A stretch of 33,992 nucleotides of DNA from the NCBI GenBank assembly GCA_021776135.1, contig JAJFGL010000064.1:1-33992 (forward strand). Direction: 5' to 3'. The position numbers and the translations under genes were made by a program. Positions 1-7,662 of this stretch are shown piece after piece; within the stretch, counting starts at the first letter, position 1, and every line of letters starts with the position of its first letter. The notes beneath the pieces were generated by a model. The model ran no database searches, was not told where the DNA came from, and was given only the letters and a program-made list of their open reading frames with translations. The DNA is from Kiloniellaceae bacterium. GTDB taxonomy: Bacteria > Pseudomonadota > Alphaproteobacteria > Kiloniellales > J153.

Positions 1-53
1 AGATGCGGTTCAATCGCCGCCCAAGCTTCATCTGAAAGCCAAAAAAGATCCAT
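1..53 (-). CDS. IS5-family transposase, N-terminal fragment (runs off window)
   Basis: On the minus strand an ATG at 53 opens a frame reading MDLFWLSDEAWAAIEPHL before the window ends. This matches the usual opening of IS5/IS427-type transposases (a 'LSDEQW..IEP.LP' start, DUF4096-like). Only 17 codons are visible, so it is unknown whether the gene is intact beyond the edge. The insertion sequence end should lie to the right of the start codon, around 60-150. No clear terminal repeat can be paired because the partner end is outside the window. Confidence 0.75.
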   Translation of the reverse strand, partial: MDLFWLSDEAWAAIEPH

Positions 54-154
54 GTCAGACACCTCGTCAGAACAAATACCCAATAAGGGCTTTCTCAGTG
101 CCACAATATCAACGAGTTGTATAGGTTCTCAACCTAGGACACATACCCATAAAG

Positions 155-397
155 CCGTCATCCCAGACGCGACTTTCCTCCAAGCCCATGCCCCCGCGAA
201 AGCGGGTCGCCTGCCCCCGCGAAGGCGGGGGGCTTGGCAAGGAAAGTCAGCGATCCGGGATCCATCGCGCCGTAATTCGGATGCCGGACCAGCGGATAAA
301 TGGATCCCGGATCGTAAGGCTCGCATACCGGAAATCGCTGATTTCAAAGCTCACCCCCGATCCAGCCGGGAGCATGCTCTAACGTCCGGGATGACGG
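155..397. repeat. Nested palindromic intergenic repeat
   Basis: The outer ends CCGTCATCCCAGACG (155-169) and CGTCCGGGATGACGG (383-397) are inverted copies matching at 14 of 15 positions. Inside, GACTTTCCTCCAAGCC (from about 171) pairs with GGCTTGGCAAGGAAAGTC (about 230-247), and two CCCCCGCGAA(A/G)GCGGG hairpins lie between them. The block has no convincing gene. It has the character of the 'GTCATCCCGGAC' repeats common between genes in Rhodospirillales-like genomes; a smaller relative lies at 30215-30306. Confidence 0.6.
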
Positions 398-421
398 TTT
401 CCGGTTTATGAGCCGGTGACC

Positions 422-510
422 TAGAGTATTTCCAGGAAAAGTGGATGCCGGTTTTCCGTCCGGAAACACGGAAAAACAAAAGCTTAAGGTCCGGTTTTGA
501 TTCCATCGAA
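422..510. repeat. Short intergenic palindromic repeat of alphaproteobacterial type
   Basis: The sequence beginning TAGAGTATTTCCAGGAAAAG contains the perfect dyad TTTCCG-TC-CGGAAA (453-466). It resembles the abundant 'GAGCATTTCCAGGAAAAGTG...GGTTTTCCGTCCGGAAA' intergenic repeats of Rhizobiales and related groups. No protein is supported here. The exact right boundary is uncertain. Confidence 0.6.
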
Positions 511-558
511 ACCGTAAAGACCCTAGGGCAAGGACTCGAAGTCTCTCCAGGCCTCGTG

Positions 559-1143
559 TTAGAAACGCTCGCTGTCGCCGGGTATCTTAGGCGCCGGCGC
601 CGCTTCAAGTGCGTCGAAGATGGAGCCCACGCTCGTCACGACCCGGAACAGGCCCATTTGTTCGGGCCGGACGTAGCCTTGGGCGGTTTGGAATTCAAGC
701 ATGGTCAGAAGCGTGTCCCAGTAGCCGTCCAGGTTGGCCAGGACGATGGGTTTGTCGTGCAGGCCCAGTTGTTTCCAGGTCAGGATTTCGAAGGTTTCGT
801 CCAGGGTGCCCATGCCGCCGGGCAGGGCGCAGAAGGCGCCGGAACGTTCGAACATGCGGCGTTTGCGGGTGTGCATGTTCTCGACCACGATCATCTCGCT
901 GACCCCTTCATGGGCGGTCTCCCGGGCCATGAGGATTTCCGGGATGATACCGGTGACCTTGCCGCGCGCCGCCAGGGCGCCATCGGCCAGGGCCCCCATC
1001 ATGCCCACATGGCCGCCGCCGAAGACGATCTCGATACCCCTTTCGGCGGCCAGGCGGCCGGTTTCGCGCGCCGCGCGCAGGTGTTTGGGATCGACCTCGT
1101 TGGAAGACCCGCAATAGACGCAAAGGGCGCTCACCTTGGGCAT
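559..1143 (-). CDS. LOG family protein (TIGR00730, Rossmann-fold phosphoribohydrolase)
   Basis: This 194-residue protein belongs to the LOG/'lysine decarboxylase-like' family. Members hydrolyse nucleoside 5'-monophosphates, such as cytokinin ribotides or AMP, to the free base and ribose 5-phosphate in the cytoplasm. The diagnostic PGGxGTxxE motif is present (LPGGMGTLDETFE), as are the N-terminal CVYCGSS strand and the FGGGHVGMMG glycine-rich loop. Length is typical. The ATG at 1143 lies only 5 bp from a MITE-like element, so the leader is supplied largely by that element, and only a weak AGG precedes the start. It is the last gene of a minus-strand series behind two cytochromes; a functional link to them is not apparent. 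Family assignment is firm, true substrate is unknown. Confidence 0.9.
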   Translation of the reverse strand: MPKVSALCVYCGSSNEVDPKHLRAARETGRLAAERGIEIVFGGGHVGMMGALADGALAARGKVTGIIPEILMARETAHEGVSEMIVVENMHTRKRRMFERSGAFCALPGGMGTLDETFEILTWKQLGLHDKPIVLANLDGYWDTLLTMLEFQTAQGYVRPEQMGLFRVVTSVGSIFDALEAAPAPKIPGDSERF

Positions 1144-1147
1144 GGCC

Positions 1148-1416
1148 TAGGGCCTGTTGACACTTAGGATGCCGCCGAGGCGGGATCGGATTATCCCACC
1201 CGTTAGGAGCGGACGGCGCCGTGTGGCAGGCCCCCCACAAGCCGTTCGCGACGCGTCGGGTGGGATAATACGACCCGTCCCAGCGGGATTGGGCCAAAAT
1301 GACGCGAGGCCGCGTCGCTCGTCCTTGAATATACTCTGCATGTCCTGCGTCCTCGCTCCTAACCTCGCGTCATTCTGGCCCAACCGCGACGGTATCCTAA
1401 GTGTCAACAGGCCCTA
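1148..1416. mobile_element. MITE-like element with 21-bp terminal inverted repeats and TA flanks
   Basis: Positions 1150-1170 and 1394-1414 are perfect 21-bp inverted repeats starting GGGCCTGTTGACAC. Each is flanked on the outside by TA (1148-1149 and 1415-1416), the target duplication expected for IS630/Tc1-mariner transposition. The 265-bp interior is non-coding but has further dyads: GATTATCCCACCC (from about 1188) against GGGTGGGATAAT (about 1258), and TTGGGCCAAAATGACGCGAGG-like arms at about 1288-1310 and 1362-1385. No transposase is encoded, so it would need one supplied in trans. The TAG stop of the upstream cytochrome gene is formed by the flanking TA plus the first G of the element. 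Confidence 0.75.
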
Positions 1417-2325
1417 ACCGCCGATATGGTTGTCGATGGCCGGCAGTTCGTTGATGTAACGCGCCATGGCCCGGATATCTTCGTCCGTGAGGTATTTATA
1501 GCCATCCGCCACCGCTTCGCCCATGACCCCCTCCGCAGATTCCCAATCCGGCTTGGTGCCCGATTTCAGAAAGAAGGCGAGTTCGTCGACCGCCCAGCCA
1601 AGGCCCGACGGAAAGGCCGTCGTGATGTTGGGGGCAGCGTCGCCCTCGGGGCCGTCTTCGGTGCCGGCCATCCACATATCGCGGTTCAGGGCGCCGGCAA
1701 GATTGCGCGGCGTGTGGCACTCGCCGCAATGAGACAGGGCGGTGACCAGATAGGCGCCCCGGTTCCATTCCGCGTCCCGGCCGGGCTCGTCCTTGAAGAC
1801 GCCTGCCTCGAAAAACAACGCCTGCCAAATGCGCATGGGCCAGCGCCAGGCGAAGGGCGGACTGACATCATGGTCCCGGTTTTTCCGGGCGGCCGGCGGC
1901 AGGGTCTCCAGATAGGCCTTGATGTCCAAAACGTCCCGGTCGCGCATCAGGGTGTAGGAGGTGTAGGGAAAGACCGGGAAGTAGCGCGACCCGTCCGGCC
2001 GCACGCCTTGCTTGACCGCGCGCAGGAAGTCCGCGTCGCTCCAAGACCCGATGCCGGCCGCCTTATCGGGGGTAATGTTGGGGCTGTAGTAGGTGCCGAA
2101 GGGCGTCTTGAGCGCCCGGCCGCCCGCGTAGGCCTCGCCCTTGCCCTTCTTGTCGGTGTGACAGCTTATGCAGCCGGCGGCGCGGGCAAGGTAGGCCCCG
2201 CGCTCGGCCTCGCCCGCCTCCGCCGCTTGCCAAGAAAGGGCGATCGAGAACGCGAAGACAACAGCCGGCACGCGCCGCCTCGCGGAGGCGCGTGCCGGGG
2301 GTGCGTTGCTTGAAAAGTGCCTCAA
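1414..2325 (-). CDS. Secreted diheme cytochrome c
   Basis: A 303-residue protein with an arginine-rich start and a hydrophobic signal segment (about residues 20-37, ending near AEA). Two class I cytochrome c domains follow, with haem-binding motifs CISCH in the first half and CGECH in the second. It fits the periplasmic diheme cytochromes (COG2010) that pass electrons from dehydrogenases to the respiratory chain. It lies 24 bp downstream of the cytochrome c'-like gene on the same strand, so the two are probably co-transcribed. The annotated start has several upstream basic residues; a later start is possible. The last codon abuts a MITE-like element that provides the stop codon, so the native C-terminus may have been altered slightly. 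No partner dehydrogenase is nearby. Confidence 0.9.
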   Translation of the reverse strand: MRHFSSNAPPARASARRRVPAVVFAFSIALSWQAAEAGEAERGAYLARAAGCISCHTDKKGKGEAYAGGRALKTPFGTYYSPNITPDKAAGIGSWSDADFLRAVKQGVRPDGSRYFPVFPYTSYTLMRDRDVLDIKAYLETLPPAARKNRDHDVSPPFAWRWPMRIWQALFFEAGVFKDEPGRDAEWNRGAYLVTALSHCGECHTPRNLAGALNRDMWMAGTEDGPEGDAAPNITTAFPSGLGWAVDELAFFLKSGTKPDWESAEGVMGEAVADGYKYLTDEDIRAMARYINELPAIDNHIGG

Positions 2326-2349
2326 TAAATAAACGCGGGGAGGCCGCGC

Positions 2350-2763
2350 TTACAACTTCTTGCGACGCTCGGCGTCACGCAGGTCGTAGTGACAGGCGTT
2401 GCAGGACCGCATGACACCGCTGAGCGCGTCGGCCACGTCGTTTTCCTCGCCGGTGGCGATGGCGGCAGACAGCTTGGCGACCTCCTTGGCGACCTTGTCG
2501 TGGCCGTCTCTGACCTTTTGCGACAGCTGTTCGATGGTCGAGATGTAGGTTTCGCGTTTCTCGAAAGACTCGGCGATGGACGCCGCCCGTTTCATGTCGA
2601 AAACCATCAAGGCGGCGGTGATGCCCTGAATGTCATTCAAGCCGGCGACCATAGCCCCCCACACGGGTTTCGGCGCGTGTTTCTTTTGGGCCAGTGCGGC
2701 GCCGCCAAAACCGATCAGGGCGCTCATAAGTACAGCGGCCGTTAGTGCGATAGTTTTCTTCAT
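2350..2763 (-). CDS. Cytochrome c'/c556-like periplasmic monohaem protein
   Basis: The 137-residue product has a signal peptide (MKKTIAL... to ALAQ, about residues 1-26), a helical body consistent with a four-helix bundle, and a single haem-binding CNACH near the C-terminus. This is the arrangement of class II cytochromes c' and c556. Such proteins bind haem in the periplasm and serve in electron transfer or in NO/gas binding. The ATG at 2763 is preceded by a good GGGAGG ribosome site. The leader has a small perfect dyad, TATCG-AAATC-CGATA (2789-2803), of unknown meaning. It is the first gene of the cytochrome pair. Confidence 0.85.
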   Translation of the reverse strand: MKKTIALTAAVLMSALIGFGGAALAQKKHAPKPVWGAMVAGLNDIQGITAALMVFDMKRAASIAESFEKRETYISTIEQLSQKVRDGHDKVAKEVAKLSAAIATGEENDVADALSGVMRSCNACHYDLRDAERRKKL

Positions 2764-2957
2764 CGTTTACCTCCCAAAGGGTTAGCTGTATCGAAATCCG
2801 ATATTTTTTGCCTTGCGGTGCTCGCCTGGCGGACATCTTGTCTTCATATCCCCTAGGTGGCAACCGCCGGATGGGCTCAAAAAATCGCGAGTTCGGCGAG
2901 ATTGCGCCGGGCCGGGCCGCATACTAGGTTGTCGCCCAAGATTTAGAGGATTCGCAC

Positions 2958-4181
2958 TTGAAGCCCACCAGACTCCTTATCGGCTTGGCGGTTCTGATCG
3001 TGCTGGGCGCGCTCGGTTACCTCTGGTTCAACCGGGCCGAACCCGGCGCGCCCGCGACGACCGCTAAGGTCGCGGCTGAGCAAGCGCCCGAGGCCGCGCC
3101 GGCGCCCGCACCCGAACACGCGCGGGCTAAGGAGTCCGAACCGGAACCGGCCCCGGCGGTACAGCAGACCAAAAAGACCGAAGAACTTACGCCCGCCAAA
3201 CCGCAAGTGAAGACCCGCGAAGTCGCGCCGCCTGGCGATGCCGGGCCGGGGGTGGTCCTGCCGAGTTTCGATGTGGTGCGCATAGAGCCGAGCGGCGAGA
3301 CCGTGACCGCCGGCCGGGCCACGCCCGGCAGTACCGTGCGTCTGTTTGCCGGAACCCGGCTCCTGGGCGAAGCCGTGGCCAATGAAAAAGGCGAGTGGGT
3401 GATTGTCCCCCGGCGGCCCTTGGCCCCCGGCGCCCATGAACTCAGTCTGGAATCCCGGCTGCCCGGCGGCGAGATCCTGCTGTCGGAGAACGTCGTGGTC
3501 GTGAATGTGCCGGCGCCGGCGCTGGTGGCCGATAAACAGCCGCCTCCCGCCGCTGTGGCGGCGGCACCGGCACCGGCACCGGCGGCTGAGACGGCTCCAG
3601 CTCCGGCCCCCGCGGGCGCGGAAGTTCAGCCAGCCGAAGCGCCGCGTCCGCTCGCCGTGCTCATGGCGCGCGCGGGCACCGGGGCCAGCCGCATCCTGCA
3701 GGCGCCGGAACCGGTTCCAAGCACCTTGGGCGACAAGGCGCTGCTGCTCGAGACCGTCGATTACGACGACCGCGGACGGGCCGTGATCGGCGGCCGTGGA
3801 GAGCCGGGGGCGGTGTTGCTGCTGTATCTGGATAACCGCCCGGCGGGGCGCACCCTGGTCGGCGCCGATGGCCGCTGGCGCGCCAAGCTCGAGGGCGAGG
3901 TTCCCTTCGGCGTCCATACCTTGCGGGTCGATCAGGTGGATCGGGCCGGCAAGGTGATCGCGCGGGTGGAATCGCCGTTCTCGCGGGCCAGGCTCTTGGC
4001 TTCCGCCGGCGGCGAGACGGCGGTCATCGTGCAGCCTGGAAACAGCCTATGGCGGATCGCCCGGCGTATTTACGGCGAGGGCGTGCGCTATTCGGTCATC
4101 TACACCGCCAATAGGGACCGGATCGGCGATCCGGACCTCATATTCCCGGGCCAGATATTCACCGTCCCGGCGCAAAATTGA
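2958..4181 (+). CDS. LysM-domain envelope protein with Ala/Pro-rich linkers
   Basis: A TTG start at 2958 with AGAGGA 8 bp upstream gives a 407-residue protein. It has one N-terminal membrane segment (about residues 5-24), then a long Ala/Pro/Glu linker (25-95) and a beta-rich Ig-like stretch (about 100-180: AGRATPGSTVRLFAG...GEWVIVPRRPLAPGAHEL). A second AP-repeat linker (195-225) and another Ig-like unit (about 250-330) follow. The C-terminal LysM domain (about 352-406) contains PGNSLWRIARRIYGEG and IFPGQIFTVP and should bind peptidoglycan. The layout suggests an inner-membrane-anchored periplasmic protein spanning to the cell wall. Specific function is unknown; this kind of protein is common in Rhodospirillales. 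Confidence 0.85.
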   Translation: MKPTRLLIGLAVLIVLGALGYLWFNRAEPGAPATTAKVAAEQAPEAAPAPAPEHARAKESEPEPAPAVQQTKKTEELTPAKPQVKTREVAPPGDAGPGVVLPSFDVVRIEPSGETVTAGRATPGSTVRLFAGTRLLGEAVANEKGEWVIVPRRPLAPGAHELSLESRLPGGEILLSENVVVVNVPAPALVADKQPPPAAVAAAPAPAPAAETAPAPAPAGAEVQPAEAPRPLAVLMARAGTGASRILQAPEPVPSTLGDKALLLETVDYDDRGRAVIGGRGEPGAVLLLYLDNRPAGRTLVGADGRWRAKLEGEVPFGVHTLRVDQVDRAGKVIARVESPFSRARLLASAGGETAVIVQPGNSLWRIARRIYGEGVRYSVIYTANRDRIGDPDLIFPGQIFTVPAQN

Positions 4182-4185
4182 GGCT

Positions 4186-4746
4186 TTAGGGCGCCGGGGC
4201 TTCCGGTTCCGGGGCCAGGGGCGCCAACATGGCCTCGTGCAGCAATTCCAAGTAGGGCTTGAAGTCGAGCAGGATCGCGGTCAGCGCCGCCAGAACGGCG
4301 GTGGGGGTGAGCGGCGAGATCGGCGCCAGGGCCGCCGTAAAGTGCATGTCGAGCGCCTGGCTGAGCTCGATACCGCCGCGCGGCAAGCGCCGGGCCGCCC
4401 GGACGATTTGCAAGGATTGCTTTCGCCGCGCGCCGATATCGGCCCGGTACGGCAGTTTACCGAGCTCCGCGTCCAGGCTCAGCCGCCCTTCCTCGCCGGT
4501 GTCCAGCTTGGCCATGAAATCGATGCCGAGATAGGAAAATCCGAAGGATATCGGCTTGCCGTCCGGGCGCGGGCACAGGCGCCCGTTGTCGTCAATTTCG
4601 AAGTCCCCGAGCTTGAATTGCCCGCCGGACTTGGCGGCCAGGGCCAGGCTGGCCCGCAGATCCTCGGGTCCGGCGGCTGGAGTCGGGTCGTTTTCGGGGG
4701 GCGATTCGGCCAAGGCACACTCCTTACACGGTCCTTGGGCTGGCAT
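4186..4746 (-). CDS. Conserved-type hypothetical protein, 186 aa
   Basis: I do not recognise this protein. It starts with a short CKEC cysteine pair (residues 7-10), then an acidic Pro-rich stretch, a central beta-rich part (FKLGDFEIDDNGRLCPRPDG...SFGFSYLGIDFMAKL) and a helical Ala/Leu-rich C-terminus ending in a Pro/Ala tail. There is no signal peptide or transmembrane segment. It converges on the LysM gene (4 bp between stops) and is divergent from psd. The strong codon bias and regular GC pattern make it a real gene. No ribosome site is obvious before the ATG at 4746. Confidence 0.65.
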   Translation of the reverse strand: MPAQGPCKECALAESPPENDPTPAAGPEDLRASLALAAKSGGQFKLGDFEIDDNGRLCPRPDGKPISFGFSYLGIDFMAKLDTGEEGRLSLDAELGKLPYRADIGARRKQSLQIVRAARRLPRGGIELSQALDMHFTAALAPISPLTPTAVLAALTAILLDFKPYLELLHEAMLAPLAPEPEAPAP

Positions 4747-4848
4747 AGCACGGGCGGACTTAAGGGAGCGTAAAATCCGTGCCGATTGCGATTCGCGGTG
4801 TATAACTGGGATAGTTAATCGCTAGCGAAAACCGAACGAGGCCGCTCT

Positions 4849-5535
4849 TTGCTGAAAGATTTTTTCGTACCTATTCACCGCGCCGGCTGGCCCTTTATCG
4901 CCGCCGCCGCCCTTGCCGCGCTTGGCTTGTTTATCTTTTTTCCGCCCCTGGCCTGGATCGCGGTTCTGCTCACGGCCTTTTGCATCTTTTTCTTCCGCAA
5001 TCCGGAGCGCATCACGCCCCAGCGCCCTGGTTTGGCGGTTAGCCCCGCCGAAGGCCTGGTATCATCCGTGGATCAAGCCGTGCCCCCGGCCGAGCTTGAC
5101 ATGGGAACCGGGGCGGTCACGCGGATTAGCGTGTTTCTTAGTGTTTTCGACGTACATATCAACCGCGTGCCCTGCGACGGCACCATAACGGCGCTGAAAT
5201 ATCACCAGGGAAAATTCGTGAACGCGGCTCTCGACAAAGCATCCGAGGAGAACGAGCGGCAATTGGTCCGCATGACCCTGGCGGACGGCCGCCATGTCGC
5301 TTTCGTTCAGATCGCCGGCCTGATCGCGCGCCGGATCATATGCAATTTGCAAGACGGTCAAGAGGTGCGGGCGGGCGAAGAGTTCGGGCTGATCAGGTTC
5401 GGCAGCCGGACCGATTTATACTTACCGCCCGGCGTGGCCGCGCTGGTCTCAAAGGGCCAGCGCATGGTGGGGGGAGAAACTGTCATGGCGGATCTGAATT
5501 CCAGCGAAGCGGCCAGGCCGGGAGAGCCGCGCTAA
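4849..5535 (+). CDS. psd: Phosphatidylserine decarboxylase proenzyme (short type)
   Basis: Psd decarboxylates phosphatidylserine to phosphatidylethanolamine at the inner membrane. The 228-residue length and two N-terminal hydrophobic helices (about 15-50) are typical of the short bacterial form. The self-cleavage site is the Gly185-Ser186 pair in FGLIRFGSRTDLYLP; Ser186 would become the pyruvoyl group. The conserved SVFDVHINRVPCDG motif is present. The start is a TTG at 4849. It is followed by pssA after 1 bp, so precursor synthesis and decarboxylation are encoded together, as in many alphaproteobacteria. Confidence 0.95.
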   Translation: MLKDFFVPIHRAGWPFIAAAALAALGLFIFFPPLAWIAVLLTAFCIFFFRNPERITPQRPGLAVSPAEGLVSSVDQAVPPAELDMGTGAVTRISVFLSVFDVHINRVPCDGTITALKYHQGKFVNAALDKASEENERQLVRMTLADGRHVAFVQIAGLIARRIICNLQDGQEVRAGEEFGLIRFGSRTDLYLPPGVAALVSKGQRMVGGETVMADLNSSEAARPGEPR

Positions 5536-5536
5536 G

Positions 5537-6322
5537 ATGCCCTTGCGCCGGCGCCCGGGCCTACCGGTACTGACCCTGAGCCGTTTGGTGCCGAACGTGC
5601 TCACGCTCCTGGGGCTTTGCGCCGGCCTGACGGCGGTGCGCTTGGCCCTGATGGAGCGGTGGGAACTGGCGGTCGCGGCCATCGTGCTGGCCATGGTCAT
5701 GGATGCCTTGGACGGTAAGATCGCGCGCCTCATGGGCACGGCCAGCGAGTTCGGCGCGCAACTCGATTCCCTGGCCGATTCGATCAGCTTCGGGGTCGCG
5801 CCGGCCTTGATCGTTTATCTTTGGGCCTTGAGCGGCGCCGGCGGCATAGGCTGGGCCTTGGCGTTGATCTTCGCCGTGTCCTGCGCCCTGCGGCTCGCGC
5901 GCTTTAACGTGAAACTCCATGAGACTAAGACCTACCCCTGGTCCGAGCGGTTTTTCACCGGCGTGCCGGCGCCGGCGGGGGCGGGGCTCGCCCTGCTGCC
6001 CATGGTGCTGAGCTTCGAGTTGGGAGGCGCGATACTGGCTTCCGCGTGGTTCAATGGATTCGTCTTGGCGGGGGCCGCGGCCTTGATGGTCAGCACGATC
6101 CCGACATTTTCCGCCAAGCGCGTGAAGATACCGCGCAGCTATCTTGGCCTGGCCTTGATCGGCGCCGGCATCCTGGCGGCATTTTTAATTAGCACGCCCT
6201 GGGCGGCTCTCGGCGCCATGGGGCTCACCTACTTGGCCAGCATTCCGGTCGCGACGATCGTATTCCGCCGGCTGTTGAAACGGCATAACATGAATACGCC
6301 GGACGTGGGAACGGACCGCTAG
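5537..6322 (+). CDS. pssA: CDP-diacylglycerol--serine O-phosphatidyltransferase
   Basis: PssA joins CDP-diacylglycerol and serine to form phosphatidylserine, the substrate of the preceding Psd. The CDP-alcohol phosphotransferase signature DGxxARx8GxxxDxxxD is complete (DGKIARLMGTASEFGAQLD then SLAD, about residues 59-83). Seven to eight hydrophobic segments show an integral membrane enzyme. The 261-residue length fits the type II family. It begins 1 bp after the psd stop and is surely co-transcribed and probably translationally coupled. Confidence 0.95.
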   Translation: MPLRRRPGLPVLTLSRLVPNVLTLLGLCAGLTAVRLALMERWELAVAAIVLAMVMDALDGKIARLMGTASEFGAQLDSLADSISFGVAPALIVYLWALSGAGGIGWALALIFAVSCALRLARFNVKLHETKTYPWSERFFTGVPAPAGAGLALLPMVLSFELGGAILASAWFNGFVLAGAAALMVSTIPTFSAKRVKIPRSYLGLALIGAGILAAFLISTPWAALGAMGLTYLASIPVATIVFRRLLKRHNMNTPDVGTDR

Positions 6323-6383
6323 GTGTGCTGACTTTCATTGTTGCATTCTCCTTCCTCAAAGTGACAAAGCGCGGTTAAGGCTC

Positions 6384-7448
6384 ATGCTGGATTTGAAATG
6401 GGATCGGGTCAGATTGCTCGTCGTTGACGACAATGCCTTCATGCGCAAGTTGTTGCACACGACCCTCGGCGCCTTGGGCATCAAAAAAATTATTCTTGAA
6501 CCGAGCGGTACAAGCGCGATCGAACGCTTGAAATTAAGCCGCACGGACCCGGTCGAAGCCGGCATGGGCGAGATCGATTTGATCTTGTCCGACTTCATGA
6601 TGCCCGGTGTAAACGGAAATTTATTTCTGCGTTGGATTCGAACCGGCGAGGGCGCGCCGGATCGCTTCGTGCCCTTCCTCATGGTCTCCGGCGTCGCCAG
6701 CAAGAATGTGGTGGGCGAAGCGCGCGATGCCGGCGTGTCCGGGGTTCTGGCCAAGCCGTTCTCGGCCAAATCCCTGGCCGAATACATTCTAATCGCCGCC
6801 AACGCCAAGCCTCACTTCGTTCTGGCATCGGGGTACTTTGGGCCTTGCCGCCGGCATACGGCCCTAGCCGTATCCGAAGACCGGCGCAAGACGACGCCGG
6901 ATCAAATTCAAACCTTGAAGCCGGAGTCGGACGTCCGCACCCTGCGCGACGATGTGCGGGCGATCTATTTTTACCCCGAGAACCGGATACGCGCCAAACT
7001 CGGCCCCATCGCCGCCAACCAGCCGGTCGAGTTCGACCCCCAGGTCATACGGGCGATGGAGGCGCGGATTCAGGATCTCGTTGGGGACTATGCCGATTGG
7101 GTGGGAAAGCACATCGAATCCATGTCCAAATCCCTGGCCAAGCTGCAAAACACCAAGGAGCCGACCAAGGGCAATCGCAAGCACATCGTCAACATCAATA
7201 CAATCGCGCACGAACTGCACGGCCAGGGCAGCACTTTCGACTATCCGCTGACAACCGATTTCGGCAAGTCGCTCTACGATGCCACGGTGAATATCGACAT
7301 GCTGATTACCGACAATACGCGCAAGCTGATCGAGGCGCATATCAACGCCATCGCCACGGTATTCAAGAACCGGATTCAGGGCGACGGCGGCGAAGTCGGC
7401 GCCCAACTGCTGAGCGAAATCGCCCGGGCGGTCAAAAAGTACGCCTGA
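6384..7448 (+). CDS. Response regulator with C-terminal HPt-like helical domain
   Basis: A CheY-like receiver occupies residues 8-130, with acidic pair Asp15/Asp16, phosphoacceptor Asp70 (LILSDFMMPG), Ser102 and Lys124 (AKPF). A linker (about 140-210) leads to a helical C-terminal region containing IAHELHGQGSTFDYPLTTDF. This resembles the HPt motif (H-x-L-K/H-G...FG) and would make the protein a phosphorelay intermediate. The HPt call is inference from one motif. No DNA-binding domain is visible and no cognate kinase is adjacent. A GTTAAGG precedes the ATG at 6384. Confidence 0.8.
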   Translation: MLDLKWDRVRLLVVDDNAFMRKLLHTTLGALGIKKIILEPSGTSAIERLKLSRTDPVEAGMGEIDLILSDFMMPGVNGNLFLRWIRTGEGAPDRFVPFLMVSGVASKNVVGEARDAGVSGVLAKPFSAKSLAEYILIAANAKPHFVLASGYFGPCRRHTALAVSEDRRKTTPDQIQTLKPESDVRTLRDDVRAIYFYPENRIRAKLGPIAANQPVEFDPQVIRAMEARIQDLVGDYADWVGKHIESMSKSLAKLQNTKEPTKGNRKHIVNINTIAHELHGQGSTFDYPLTTDFGKSLYDATVNIDMLITDNTRKLIEAHINAIATVFKNRIQGDGGEVGAQLLSEIARAVKKYA

Positions 7449-7662
7449 GCGACTAGCTTAGGTCATGGACTCGTTAACCGATGTTGCGAGTGATAATGTC
7501 CGCTTTGGGCGCAGCACCGAACCTACCCTGAATCGGTCCACTATGTCGGCTCCTGGACCCATCTCGGACATAACGTATTTGTAACATTACATTTTATTTG
7601 GCTGATTGCTCGTCCCCAAATTCATATAGGATTGCCCTAACTAATTGGTTTTGGAGGAGGGA

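Noticed and set aside
445-1167. Long open frame on the plus strand opposite the LOG gene
   Set aside because: It is the antisense shadow of the LOG gene, which has the PGGMGT family motif on the minus strand.
1147-1417. Two 86-codon frames inside the MITE-like element
   Set aside because: Nearly the same peptide pieces appear on both strands because of the palindromes; no start signal and no family likeness.
4747-4848. Promoter for psd
   Set aside because: TTGCGA and TATAAC/TAGTTA words are present, but no pair has acceptable spacing.
7496-7571. ATGTCCG / CGGACAT inverted repeat as a mobile element
   Set aside because: Arms are only 7 bp and no target duplication is seen; mentioned only as possible debris.
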